Notes: generated by a model not told the origin, from the sequence alone. 64,000 bases of DNA from Micromonospora rifamycinica (GCF_900090265.1 NZ_LT607752.1:6764001-6828000), one strand, 5' to 3'. Numbered from the stretch's first letter, positions 25,888 to 37,290 are shown. Numbers and translations: made by a program.

Positions 25888-26961
25888 AACGAGGTGACCC
25901 GGATTCCGGTCGGCGGCGAGCAGCCGTACGACGTACTGGTCGGGCGTGGTCTGTTGGCCGAGCTGCCCGCGTTGCTGCCCGAGGCGACCCGGGTGGCGGT
26001 GCTGCACGCGCCGCCGCTCAAGGAGCTGGCCGACCTGATCGGTGAGGGGCTGGCCGCGGCGGGGGCGACCCCGCTGGCGATCGAGGTGCCCGACGCCGAG
26101 GCGGGCAAGCGGGTCGAGGTGGCCGCCGACTGCTGGGACCGGCTGGGCGCGGCCGGCTTCACCCGTACCGACGCGGTGGTCGGGGTGGGCGGCGGGGCGG
26201 TGACCGACCTGGCCGGTTTCGTCGCGGCGTGCTGGCTGCGCGGGGTGCGCTGGGTGCCGGTGGCGACGTCGCTGCTCGGCATGGTCGACGCGGCGGTCGG
26301 CGGCAAGACCGGGGTCAACACGGCGGCCGGCAAGAACCTGGTAGGCGCCTTCCACCCGCCGGTCGGGGTGCTCGCCGACCTGGGCACGCTGGACAGCCTC
26401 CCGCCGGCCGACCTGGCCGCCGGGCTGGCCGAGGTGGTCAAGTGCGGGTTCATCGCCGATCCGGTGATCCTGGATCTGGTGGAGGCGGATCCGGCGGCGG
26501 CCGTCGATCCGGCCGGGCCGGTGGTGCGGGAGCTGATCGAGCGGGCGATCCGGGTCAAGGCCGACGTGGTCGCCGGTGACCTGCGCGAGTCGAGCGTCCG
26601 GGAGGTGCTCAACTACGGCCACACCCTGGCGCACGCGATCGAGAAGGTCGAGCGGTACCGCTGGCGGCACGGGCACGCCGTCTCCGTGGGCACCGTCTAC
26701 GCCGGGGAGCTGGCCCGGTTGGCGGGCCGGCTGGACGCGGCGACCGCCGACCGGCACCGCCGCGTGCTGTCCGTGCTGGGCCTGCCGACCGACTATCCGG
26801 CGGACGCCTGGCCGGCGCTGCTGGCGGCGATGCGGGTGGACAAGAAGACCCGGGGCAGCCGGCTGAGGTTCGTGGTGCTCGACGGGCTGGCCCGGCCGGC
26901 GATCCTGGACGGCCCCGACGACGGGCTGCTGCACGCCGCGTTCCGGGAGGTCAGCCGGTGA
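25885..26961 (+). CDS. aroB: 3-Dehydroquinate synthase
   Basis: Cyclises DAHP to 3-dehydroquinate, the second shikimate step, using NAD and a divalent metal. The 358 residues show VGVGGGAVTDLAGFVAACWLRG (NAD-binding), ATSLLGMVDAAVGGKTGVN, GLAEVVKCGFI and the metal-binding LNYGHTLAHAIE and HGHAVSVG. It overlaps aroQ by 4 bases. It sits after a reversed two-gene insertion that parts it from aroK. Confidence 0.97.
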   Translation: MNEVTRIPVGGEQPYDVLVGRGLLAELPALLPEATRVAVLHAPPLKELADLIGEGLAAAGATPLAIEVPDAEAGKRVEVAADCWDRLGAAGFTRTDAVVGVGGGAVTDLAGFVAACWLRGVRWVPVATSLLGMVDAAVGGKTGVNTAAGKNLVGAFHPPVGVLADLGTLDSLPPADLAAGLAEVVKCGFIADPVILDLVEADPAAAVDPAGPVVRELIERAIRVKADVVAGDLRESSVREVLNYGHTLAHAIEKVERYRWRHGHAVSVGTVYAGELARLAGRLDAATADRHRRVLSVLGLPTDYPADAWPALLAAMRVDKKTRGSRLRFVVLDGLARPAILDGPDDGLLHAAFREVSR

Positions 26962-27416
26962 GCGGGCCGGAGACCCCCCGGGTGTACGTGCTCAACGGGC
27001 CGAACCTGGGCCGGCTGGGCACCCGCCAGGTCGACGTGTACGGCGTGACCAGCTACGCCGATCTGGTTGAGCTCTGTGTCGGGACAGGGCGTGAGCTGGG
27101 GCTGGACGTGGTGGTCCGGCAGACCGACGCGGAGCACGAGTTGCTCGGTTGGCTGCACGGCGCGGCGGACGAGGGCGCGGCGGTGGTGCTCAACCCGGCG
27201 GCCTGGTCGCACTACTCGGTCGCGGTGCGGGACGCCTGCGCGATGCTGCGGGGGCCGCTGGTCGAGGTGCACCTCTCCAACATCCACGCCCGGGAGGAGT
27301 TCCGGCACCACTCGGTGGTCTCGGCGGTGGCCACCGGAGTGATCTGCGGTCTCGGGGTGGACGGCTACCGGCTGGCCCTGCGGCATCTCGCCACCCGGTC
27401 GGGCGCGGGCGGCTGA
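26958..27416 (+). CDS. aroQ: Type II 3-dehydroquinate dehydratase
   Basis: Dehydrates 3-dehydroquinate to 3-dehydroshikimate. The 152 residues have the type II signature: YVLNGPNLGRLGTRQVDVYG (active-site lid), NPAAWSHYSVAVRDA and VEVHLSNIHAREEFRHHSV with the catalytic His. GTG 26958 overlaps the aroB stop. A 13-bp perfect hairpin begins immediately after the stop codon. Confidence 0.96.
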   Translation: MSGPETPRVYVLNGPNLGRLGTRQVDVYGVTSYADLVELCVGTGRELGLDVVVRQTDAEHELLGWLHGAADEGAAVVLNPAAWSHYSVAVRDACAMLRGPLVEVHLSNIHAREEFRHHSVVSAVATGVICGLGVDGYRLALRHLATRSGAGG

Positions 27417-27447
27417 CCCCGATCATCACTGTGCGTGATGATCGGGG
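27417..27447 (+). terminator. Terminator after aroQ
   Basis: CCCCGATCATCAC and GTGATGATCGGGG form a perfect 13-bp stem around TGTGC, directly abutting the aroQ stop codon. No T-tract follows. Confidence 0.85.
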
Positions 27448-27510
27448 GCGACGGGCGACGGGCGGAGCGGTCCGCCGGGCGACGGTGTGCCGTCGATGAG
27501 ACGCAGCTAG

Positions 27511-27516
27511 TAGACT
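27511..27516 (+). promoter_or_regulatory. -10 box for efp-nusB
   Basis: TAGACT matches the actinobacterial -10 consensus and lies 38 bases before the efp ATG; no clear -35 is visible. GGCAGG provides the ribosome site. Confidence 0.45.
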
Positions 27517-27554
27517 TGCCAGGTCTGTCCGCCAATTGATGATCAAGGCAGGAA

Positions 27555-28112
27555 ATGGCATCCACCAACGACCTCAAGAACGGCCTGGTACTCAACCTCG
27601 ACGGGGAGCTCTGGGCCGTCGTCGAGTTCCAGCACGTCAAGCCCGGTAAGGGTGGGGCGTTCGTCCGCACCACGCTGAAGAACGTGCTGTCCGGCAAGGT
27701 CGTCGACAAGACCTTCAACGCGGGCACCAAGGTCGAGACCGCCACCGTCGACAAGCGCACCATGCAGTACCTGTACGCGGACGGTGAGGACTTCGTCTTC
27801 ATGGATCTGGAGACGTTCGACCAGATCACCGTCCCCGGCGGCACCGTCGGCGAGGCCGCCAACTACCTCCTCCCCGAGGCCGAGGCGACCGTCGCCACCC
27901 ACGAGGGCGTGCCGCTCTACATCGAGCTGCCGACCAGCGTGGTGCTCCAGGTCACCTACACCGAGCCGGGTCTGCAGGGCGACCGGTCGACCGGCGGCAA
28001 CAAGCCGGCCACCGTCGAGACCGGCGCGACCGTGCAGGTGCCGCTCTTCATCACCACCGACGAGAAGATCAAGGTCGACACCCGCGACGGCCGTTACCTC
28101 GGCCGGGCCTGA
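27555..28112 (+). CDS. efp: Translation elongation factor P
   Basis: Relieves ribosome stalling at consecutive prolines, relevant here because several proteins in the window carry long Pro tracts. Length 185 residues, full size, with three KOW/OB-like domains. The loop HVKPGKGGAFVRT carries Lys32 at the tip, as in actinobacterial EF-P. The C-terminal signature is FITTDEKIKVDTRDGRYLGRA. The stop overlaps the nusB start. Confidence 0.97.
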   Translation: MASTNDLKNGLVLNLDGELWAVVEFQHVKPGKGGAFVRTTLKNVLSGKVVDKTFNAGTKVETATVDKRTMQYLYADGEDFVFMDLETFDQITVPGGTVGEAANYLLPEAEATVATHEGVPLYIELPTSVVLQVTYTEPGLQGDRSTGGNKPATVETGATVQVPLFITTDEKIKVDTRDGRYLGRA

Positions 28113-28546
28113 TGGCCGAGGGCGCCAAGCAGCAGATGCCGGCGCGTCGCAAGGCGCGCAAGCGGGCGCTGGACGTGCTCTTCGAGGCCGACCTGCGGGA
28201 CCGGCCGCCGGTGGAGGTGCTCGCCGGCTACCTCGAACGGATCGAGAAGCCGCGTCCGGAGCACCTGGACTACGCGATCGGTCTGGTCGAGGGGGTGGCC
28301 GGGCACCTCGACCGGATCGACGAGGTGATCGCCAGCTACGCCGAGGGCTGGACCCTGGACCGGATGCCGGCGGTCGACCGCAACCTGGCCCGGATCGCCG
28401 TCTACGAGCTGCTCTACGTCGACGAGATCGACGACGCGGTCGCGATCAGCGAGGCGGTGGAGCTGGCCCGGCAGATGTCGACCGACGACTCGCCGCGCTT
28501 CCTCAACGGCATTCTCGGCCGGATCGCCGAGTACGCCACCCGCTGA
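28112..28546 (+). CDS. nusB: Transcription antitermination factor NusB
   Basis: Part of the rRNA antitermination complex with NusE. The 144 residues are all-helical, with ARRKARKRALDVLFEADLR at the N-terminus, DRMPAVDRNLARIAVYELL and AVAISEAVELARQMSTDDSPRFLNGILGRIAEY. The ATG overlaps the efp stop (TGATG). It ends before a long bidirectional terminator shared with bldD. Confidence 0.96.
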   Translation: MAEGAKQQMPARRKARKRALDVLFEADLRDRPPVEVLAGYLERIEKPRPEHLDYAIGLVEGVAGHLDRIDEVIASYAEGWTLDRMPAVDRNLARIAVYELLYVDEIDDAVAISEAVELARQMSTDDSPRFLNGILGRIAEYATR

Positions 28547-28612
28547 CCGGGGGGCGGGCGCGTGTCCCCTACCGGGGTGGACGTGCCCGTCGGCCCGGGT
28601 GGGCGACGGTGT

Positions 28613-28654
28613 GACGAGAATGGCCCGTGCCGGACGGCACGGGCCATTCTCGTC
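28613..28654. terminator. Bidirectional terminator between nusB and bldD
   Basis: Arms 28613-28631 and 28636-28654 are perfectly complementary over 19 bp (core GAATGGCCCGTGCC) around the 4-base loop GGAC. It lies between two converging genes and would serve both strands. Confidence 0.88.
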
Positions 28655-28666
28655 GGCGACCGCGGA

Positions 28667-29155
28667 TCAGGAGGCGAAGAACGCCCGCGGGTCGGCCACC
28701 AGCACACCGTGCTCGGTGAGCCGCTCGATCAGCCCGGACGGCGAGGCGTCGTAGACGATCGCCAGGGCACGCAGGTCGTCGGCGCGGATGGAGAGCACCC
28801 GGCCGTTGTAGTCGCCGCGCTGTTGCTGGATCGCCCGGGCGTAGCGGGCGACGTAGGCGAGGTCCTCGGAGGCCTCGTCGTAGAGCCGCTCCAGGTCCAG
28901 GACGATCTTGCTGGTGGGTTCGTGCCGCACTCCGCTGCCGTCGGGCAGCAGCTCCGAGACGGGAACGCGGTAGAAGTCGGCCAGCTCCGCCAGGCGGGAC
29001 ACGGTGACGGCCCGGTCGCCTCGCTCGTATGAGCCGACCACCACGGCCTTCCAGCGTCCGTTCGACTTCTCCTCCACCCCCTGCAGGGACAGGCCCTGCT
29101 GCTGGCGGATGGAGCGCAGGCGGGCACCCAGCGACTTGGCGTATTCAGAGGGCAT
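28667..29155 (-). CDS. bldD: Developmental regulator BldD
   Basis: A 162-residue master repressor of sporulation genes in actinomycetes. It has an N-terminal helix-turn-helix (YAKSLGARLRSIRQQQGLSLQGVEEKS ... ERGDRAVTVSRLAELADFY) and a C-terminal c-di-GMP-binding domain. The ligand signature RGD-X8-RxxD is intact: R113-G-D115 and R124-A-D-D127, as known from Streptomyces BldD. In c-di-GMP-bound form BldD dimerises on DNA. It is divergent from pyrR with 285 bp between them, a common actinomycete order. Confidence 0.95.
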   Translation of the reverse strand: MPSEYAKSLGARLRSIRQQQGLSLQGVEEKSNGRWKAVVVGSYERGDRAVTVSRLAELADFYRVPVSELLPDGSGVRHEPTSKIVLDLERLYDEASEDLAYVARYARAIQQQRGDYNGRVLSIRADDLRALAIVYDASPSGLIERLTEHGVLVADPRAFFAS

Positions 29156-29408
29156 TCGGACACTCCCAGTGCTGTGCTTTGGGGTTCTCCCAGCGATCGC
29201 TACGGAGCGTGACGGTACGGGGATTGCGACACGTGGTCAAGTGCTCGTGACATTCCCATCGGAGATAGTGGGGGAGTTGTCCCCTTTTCACCGTCCTGAT
29301 CCGGGGATCAGTGGGTCGCGGCGAAGCCCCAGGTGACCGCTGGTAACGTGGCCGCAGCCCCGGTCGGGCCGCCCGCGACCCGTCCGGACCCCCGACATCC
29401 TTTAACGA

Positions 29409-29433
29409 CCCGTCCCGTGAGGCGGGGAAGGAG
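29409..29433 (+). promoter_or_regulatory. PyrR-binding RNA loop overlapping the pyrR ribosome site
   Basis: TCCCGTGAGGC at 29413-29423 fits the PyrR-binding loop consensus UCCNGNGAGGY. It is closed by a CCCG/CGGG stem (29409-29412 with 29423-29426, the last loop base pairing with the stem) and followed immediately by the Shine-Dalgarno GGAAGGAGG at 29427-29435. PyrR bound here would block translation initiation at GTG 29441, as shown for Mycobacterium pyr genes. Confidence 0.7.
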
Positions 29434-29440
29434 GTCCGCC

Positions 29441-30022
29441 GTGGCCTGCCCACCGGCTGCCCATCCGTCGCCCGAGCGACAACCCACGGTGAAGGTGATC
29501 CTCGCCAGCGCCGACGTGCAGCGCGTCGTCGACCGGATCGCCCACCAGATCCTGGAGAAGACCCAGGGCGCCGCCGAGACCGTCCTGCTCGGCATCCCCA
29601 CCCGGGGTGCCCCGCTGGCCCGCCGGCTCGCCGCCCGGATCAGCACCTTCGAGGACGTCGACGTCCCGGTCGGGGTGCTCGACATCACCCTCTACCGCGA
29701 CGACCTGCGCCGGCACGCCACCCGCGCGGTCGGCCCCACCCAGCTTCCGCCCGGCGGCATCGACGGCAAGCGGGTCGTCCTCGTCGACGACGTGCTCTTC
29801 TCCGGCCGTACCGTCCGGGCCGCCCTGGACGCCCTCAACGACGTCGGTCGGCCCGCCTCGGTGCAGCTCGCCGTGCTGGTCGACCGGGGCCACCGGCAAC
29901 TGCCGATCCGCGCCGACTACGTCGGCAAGAACATCCCGACCGCGCTCGCCGAGAGTGTCAGGGTCACCCTCGTCGACACCGACGGCGCCGACGAGGTCCG
30001 GCTCTACGGGGGTACGCGGTGA
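29441..30022 (+). CDS. pyrR: Pyrimidine operon regulator / uracil phosphoribosyltransferase PyrR
   Basis: A 193-residue RNA-binding regulator of the pyr operon that responds to UMP/UTP. The PRPP-binding loop is KRVVLVDDVLFSGRTVRAALDAL; GIPTRGAPLARRLAA and ITLYRDDL are also diagnostic. The first ~17 residues (Pro/Ala/His-rich) extend beyond typical family starts. GTG 29441 is chosen from the GGAAGGAGG 5-7 bases upstream, inside the predicted PyrR-binding structure. It is followed by an 18-codon frame leading to pyrB. Confidence 0.94.
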   Translation: MACPPAAHPSPERQPTVKVILASADVQRVVDRIAHQILEKTQGAAETVLLGIPTRGAPLARRLAARISTFEDVDVPVGVLDITLYRDDLRRHATRAVGPTQLPPGGIDGKRVVLVDDVLFSGRTVRAALDALNDVGRPASVQLAVLVDRGHRQLPIRADYVGKNIPTALAESVRVTLVDTDGADEVRLYGGTR

Positions 30023-30075
30023 GCACGACGCGACGGCATTCCGCAGGCGCGCACGAGAGGCGGCCCCGCTCATGA
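30019..30075 (+). other. 18-codon bridging frame between pyrR and pyrB
   Basis: GTG 30019 overlaps the pyrR stop. The frame MSTTRRHSAGAHERRPRS stops with TGA 30073-30075 overlapping the pyrB ATG (30072). Its second half resembles the repeat found between pyrC and carA (CCGCAG-CGCG-CGA-AGG). It may be a coupling relay. Confidence 0.35.
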
Positions 30076-31058
30076 TCAGACACCTGCTCTCCGGGGCCGA
30101 CCTGGACGCCGACACCGCCACCCAGATCCTCGACACCGCCGCCGAGATGGCCACCGTCGCCGGCCGGGAGGTCAAGAAGCTGCCCGCGCTGCGCGGCCGG
30201 ACCGTGGTGAACCTCTTCTACGAGGACTCCACCCGGACCCGGATCTCGTTCGAGGCCGCCGCCAAGCGGCTCAGCGCCGACGTGATCAACTTTTCCGCCA
30301 AGGGATCCAGCGTCACCAAGGGCGAGAGCCTCAAGGACACCGCGCTGACCCTCCAGGCGATGGGGGCCGACGCGGTGGTCGTCCGGCACCCCGCCTCCGG
30401 CGCACCGCACCGGCTGGCCAACTGGGTGGACGGGTCGGTGGTCAACGCCGGCGACGGCACCCACGAGCACCCCACCCAGGCGCTGCTCGACGCCTACACC
30501 ATGCGGTCCCGGCTGGGCCGGCTCGCCGGCCTGCACGTGGCGATCGTCGGCGACGTGCTGCACTCCCGGGTGGCCCGCTCCAACGTGCTGCTGCTGAGCA
30601 CCCTCGGCGCCAAGGTCACCCTGGTCGGCCCGCCGACGCTGATCCCGGTCGACTGGGCCGCCCGGGCGGGCGTCGCGCCGCCGGTGACCGTGCCCCCGGG
30701 CGGCGACACCGGCCCGCCCGCCCTGTCCCGCCCGGACACCGACGTCTGCTACGACCTCGACGCCGTGCTGCCCGGGGTGGACGTGGTGATGATGCTGCGG
30801 GTGCAGCGGGAGCGGATGAACGATTCCTACTTCCCGTCCGCCCGGGAGTACACCCGGCGTTACGGTCTGGACGGCCCGCGCATGCGGCGGCTGCCGGAGC
30901 ACGCGGTCGTCATGCACCCCGGACCGATGAACCGGGGGATGGAGATCACCCCCGAGGTCGCCGACTCGCCCCGCTCCACGATCGTCGAACAGGTCGCCAA
31001 CGGAGTCTCCGTACGGATGGCCGTGCTCTACCTGCTGCTCGGAGGGAACAACCGGTGA
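30072..31058 (+). CDS. pyrB: Aspartate carbamoyltransferase catalytic chain
   Basis: Makes N-carbamoyl-aspartate, the committed pyrimidine step. The 328 residues carry the carbamoyl-phosphate loop FYEDSTRTRISFEAAAKRL, the HPASGAPH loop, DGTHEHPTQALLDAYTM, and VMMLRVQRERM. ATG 30072 is the start fitting the homologous N-terminus (MIRHLLSGADLDAD). No regulatory pyrI is visible nearby, as usual in actinobacteria. It overlaps pyrC by 4 bases. Confidence 0.97.
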   Translation: MIRHLLSGADLDADTATQILDTAAEMATVAGREVKKLPALRGRTVVNLFYEDSTRTRISFEAAAKRLSADVINFSAKGSSVTKGESLKDTALTLQAMGADAVVVRHPASGAPHRLANWVDGSVVNAGDGTHEHPTQALLDAYTMRSRLGRLAGLHVAIVGDVLHSRVARSNVLLLSTLGAKVTLVGPPTLIPVDWAARAGVAPPVTVPPGGDTGPPALSRPDTDVCYDLDAVLPGVDVVMMLRVQRERMNDSYFPSAREYTRRYGLDGPRMRRLPEHAVVMHPGPMNRGMEITPEVADSPRSTIVEQVANGVSVRMAVLYLLLGGNNR

Positions 31059-32386
31059 CCGCGTACCTGATCAAGAACGTGAGCGTCGTGGGCGGCGCAC
31101 CGACCGACCTGCTGATCCGCGACGGCGTCGTGGCCGGGACCGGGACCGGGCTGGACGCGCCGGACGCCGCCGTGGTCGACGGCACCGGGCTGGTCGCCCT
31201 GCCCGGCCTGGTCGACCTGCACACCCACCTGCGGGAGCCCGGCCGGGAGGACGCCGAGACCGTGGAGTCCGGCTCCCGGGCGGCGGCCCTCGGCGGCTAC
31301 ACCGCGGTCTGCGCGATGGCGAACACCTCGCCGGTCGCCGACACCGCCGGCGTGGTCGAGCAGGTCTGGCGGCTCGGCCGGCAGGCCGGTCTGGTCGACG
31401 TGCAGCCGATCGGCGCGGTCACCGTCGGCCTGGCCGGCGAGCGGCTCGCCGAGCTGGGCGCGATGGCCGACTCGCCGGCCCGGGTGCGGATCTTCTCCGA
31501 CGACGGGCACTGCGTGGCCGACCCGAAGCTGATGCGCCGGGCGCTGGAGTACGTCAAGGCGTTCGACGGGATCATCGCCCAGCACGCCGAGGAGCCCCGG
31601 CTCACCGAGGGCGCGCAGATGCACGAGGGCGAGGTGTCCACCCGGCTCGGGCTGACTGGCTGGCCGGCGGTCGCCGAGGAGGCGATCATCGCCCGGGACG
31701 TGCTGCTCGCCGAGCACGTCGGCAGCCGGCTGCACGTCTGCCACGTCTCCACCGCCGGCAGCGTCGAGGTGCTGCGCCAGGCCAAGCGGCGCGGCATCCG
31801 GGTCACCGCCGAGGTCACCCCGCACCACCTGCTGCTGACCGACGAGGTGGTGGGCGGGCGGGGCACGCTGGCCAGCCCCGCACTCGCCGACGGCTGGAGC
31901 CCGACGGCCAGCTACGACCCGGTCTTCAAGGTCAACCCGCCGCTGCGCACCGGTGTCGACGTCGCCGCGCTGCGCGCCGCGCTCGCCGAGGGTGTCATCG
32001 ACGTCGTCGCCACCGACCACGCCCCGCACGCGGTGGAGGACAAGGAGTGCGAGTGGGCGTACGCCCGGCCGGGCATGCTGGGCCTGGAGACGGCGCTGTC
32101 CATCGTCCTCGACGTGCTCGGCCCGCGGTGGGACCTGATCGCCGACCGGATGTCGCGGATCCCGGCCCGGATCGCCGGCCTCGACGGTCACGGCCTGGAC
32201 CCGGCGCCCGGGGTGCCGGCCAACCTGACCCTGGTCGACCCGGCCGCCCGTCGGGTGATCGAGCCCACGGAGCTGGCCAGTCGCAGTCGCAACACCCCGT
32301 ACGCCCGCATGACGCTGCCGGGTCGCATCGTGGCGACCTTCCTGCGCGGCGAGCCGACGGTCCTGGACGGAAAGGCTGTCAAGTGA
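31055..32386 (+). CDS. pyrC: Dihydroorotase
   Basis: Zinc amidohydrolase that cyclises carbamoyl-aspartate to dihydroorotate. The 443 residues include the metal site GLVDLHTHLREPG, FSDDGHCV, IIAQHAEEP, LHVCHVS, and VATDHAPHAVEDKECEW with the catalytic Asp. GTG 31055 overlaps the pyrB stop. Its own TGA lies within the first copy of a 40-bp repeat, which then supplies two 20-codon bridging frames to carA. Confidence 0.97.
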   Translation: MTAYLIKNVSVVGGAPTDLLIRDGVVAGTGTGLDAPDAAVVDGTGLVALPGLVDLHTHLREPGREDAETVESGSRAAALGGYTAVCAMANTSPVADTAGVVEQVWRLGRQAGLVDVQPIGAVTVGLAGERLAELGAMADSPARVRIFSDDGHCVADPKLMRRALEYVKAFDGIIAQHAEEPRLTEGAQMHEGEVSTRLGLTGWPAVAEEAIIARDVLLAEHVGSRLHVCHVSTAGSVEVLRQAKRRGIRVTAEVTPHHLLLTDEVVGGRGTLASPALADGWSPTASYDPVFKVNPPLRTGVDVAALRAALAEGVIDVVATDHAPHAVEDKECEWAYARPGMLGLETALSIVLDVLGPRWDLIADRMSRIPARIAGLDGHGLDPAPGVPANLTLVDPAARRVIEPTELASRSRNTPYARMTLPGRIVATFLRGEPTVLDGKAVK

Positions 32387-32445
32387 GCGCGAGGAACGCA
32401 GCGGAGCGGAGTCCCGCAGTCGCGAGCGAAGGGTCGGTCCGGTGA
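32383..32445 (+). other. First 20-codon bridging frame (pyrC-carA gap)
   Basis: GTG 32383 overlaps the pyrC stop and has GGAAAGG 7 bases upstream. It encodes 20 residues starting MSARNAAERSPAV. The TGA at 32443-32445 overlaps the next GTG (32442). Confidence 0.4.
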
Positions 32446-32481
32446 GCGCGAGGAACGCAGCGCAGCGGAGTCCCGCAGTCG
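32383..32481 (+). repeat. Duplicated 40-bp repeat between pyrC and carA
   Basis: Copies at 32383-32422 and 32442-32481 match at 39 of 40 bases and begin GTGAGCGCGAGGAACGCAGC. The period is 59 bp. The repeat starts exactly at the overlap with the pyrC stop codon. Each copy opens a 20-codon frame. Confidence 0.92.
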
Positions 32482-32504
32482 GGGTCGGAGGGAACACGGA
32501 ATGA
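32442..32504 (+). other. Second 20-codon bridging frame (pyrC-carA gap)
   Basis: GTG 32442 has GAAGGG 8 bases upstream. It encodes 20 residues starting MSARNAAQRSPAV. The TGA at 32502-32504 overlaps the carA ATG at 32501, completing a chain of stop/start overlaps from pyrC to carA. Confidence 0.4.
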
Positions 32505-33695
32505 GCAGGCGTTCAGCCATCCTCGTGCTCGAGGACGGGCGCACCTTTCACGGCGAGTCGTACGGCAGTGTCGGCGAGACGTTCGGCGAGGCGGTCTTCA
32601 ACACCGGGATGACCGGCTACCAGGAGACCCTGACCGATCCGTCCTACCACCGGCAGGTGGTGGTGCAGACCGCCCCGCACATCGGCAACACCGGGGTGAA
32701 CGGCGAGGACGACGAGTCCGACCGGATCTGGGTCGCCGGGTACGTGGTCCGCGACCCGGCCCGGATCGGCTCGAACTGGCGGTCCACCGGCGCGCTGGAG
32801 GACCGGCTCGGCGTCGAGGGCGTGGTCGGCATCGCCGGGGTGGACACCCGGGCGCTCACCCGGCACCTGCGGGACCGGGGCGCGATGCGGGTCGGCATCT
32901 CCAGCGTCGAGGACGACCCGCGCGCCCTGCTGGAGCGGGTCCGGCAGTCCCCGCCGATGGTCGGCGCGGACCTGTCCGCCGAGGTCAGCACGGCCCGGCC
33001 GTACGTGGTCGAGGCGGAGGGCACCCACCGCTACACCGTCGCCGCGCTGGATCTGGGCATCAAGCGCAACGTGCCGCGCCGGCTGGCCGCCCGGGGGGTG
33101 ACCACCCACGTGCTGCCCGCCGGGTCGACCATCGACGACCTGCTGGCCACCGGCGCGGACGCGGTCTTCTTCTCGCCCGGCCCGGGTGACCCGGCCACCG
33201 CCGACGGGCCGGTGGCGCTGGCCCGGGAGGTGCTGAGCCGGCGGATCCCGCTGTTCGGCATCTGCTTCGGCAGCCAGATCCTCGGCCGGGCGCTCGGCTT
33301 CGGCACCTACAAGCTGGGCTACGGCCACCGGGGCATCAACCAGCCGGTGCTCGACCGGGCCACCGGCAAGGTCGAGGTGACCAGCCACAACCACGGCTTC
33401 GCGGTGGCCTGGCCGGGCCACGAGCCGGGCACGCCGGCCGGCGCGGTCGTCCCCGACCAGGTCGTCGAGACCGAGTTCGGCGGCGTGCGGGTGTCGCACG
33501 TCTGCCTCAACGACAACGTCGTCGAGGGGCTGCGGGCCGTGGACGTGCCCGCCTTCACCGTCCAGTACCACCCCGAGGCGGCAGCCGGCCCGCACGACGC
33601 CGACTACCTCTTCGACCGTTTCGCCGAGCTGATCGAGGGTCGTGGCCCCGACGGGCAGCCCGGTCCGGGCCGGAACCACAGCGAGGGGCGCACGA

Positions 33696-33703
<8 letters not shown>
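32501..33703 (+). CDS. carA: Carbamoyl-phosphate synthase small subunit (glutaminase)
   Basis: Releases ammonia from glutamine for CarB. The 400 residues comprise an N-terminal CPSase_sm domain (VLEDGRTFHGESYGS ... FNTGMTGYQETLTDPSY) and a class I glutamine amidotransferase domain with the nucleophile Cys in PLFGICFGSQILGRALG and the His/Glu pair in VQYHPEAAAGPHD. GGAGGG precedes the ATG. Overlaps carB by 8 bases. Confidence 0.98.
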
Positions 33704-37094
<3,391 letters not shown>

Positions 37095-37140
37095 CCCGGT
37101 ACCCCCACCCCCCGCGTGGTTCCCGCCCGCCGCTCGGCCC

Positions 37141-37201
37141 GGTGATCAAGAGGTTTCGGTCACCGGACGGTGGGTGCGGTGACGCAAACCTCTTGATCAC
37201 C
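37141..37201. repeat. Imperfect 25-bp inverted repeat (TGATCAAGAGGTTT element)
   Basis: Arms 37141-37165 and 37177-37201 are complementary except at two positions; the outer 16 bp (GGTGATCAAGAGGTTT) pair perfectly. An 11-base loop separates them. It lies after carB and may also terminate transcription. The same arm sequence recurs at 51323-51412. Confidence 0.85.
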
Positions 37202-37205
37202 GGCG

Positions 37206-37280
37206 GGAGCGTCGGTCGGGGGAGCGTCGGTCGGGGGAGCGTCCCTCGGGGGAGCGTCGGCCGGGGGCGCGTCCGTCGGA
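37206..37280 (+). repeat. Five 15-bp tandem repeats upstream of pyrD
   Basis: Five units of the type GGAGCGTCGGTCGGG at 37206, 37221, 37236, 37251 and 37266; the first two are identical and the later ones diverge. The last unit runs into the pyrD ribosome site GGAGGGG (37278-37284). Confidence 0.85.
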
Positions 37281-37290
37281 GGGGTGTGGC

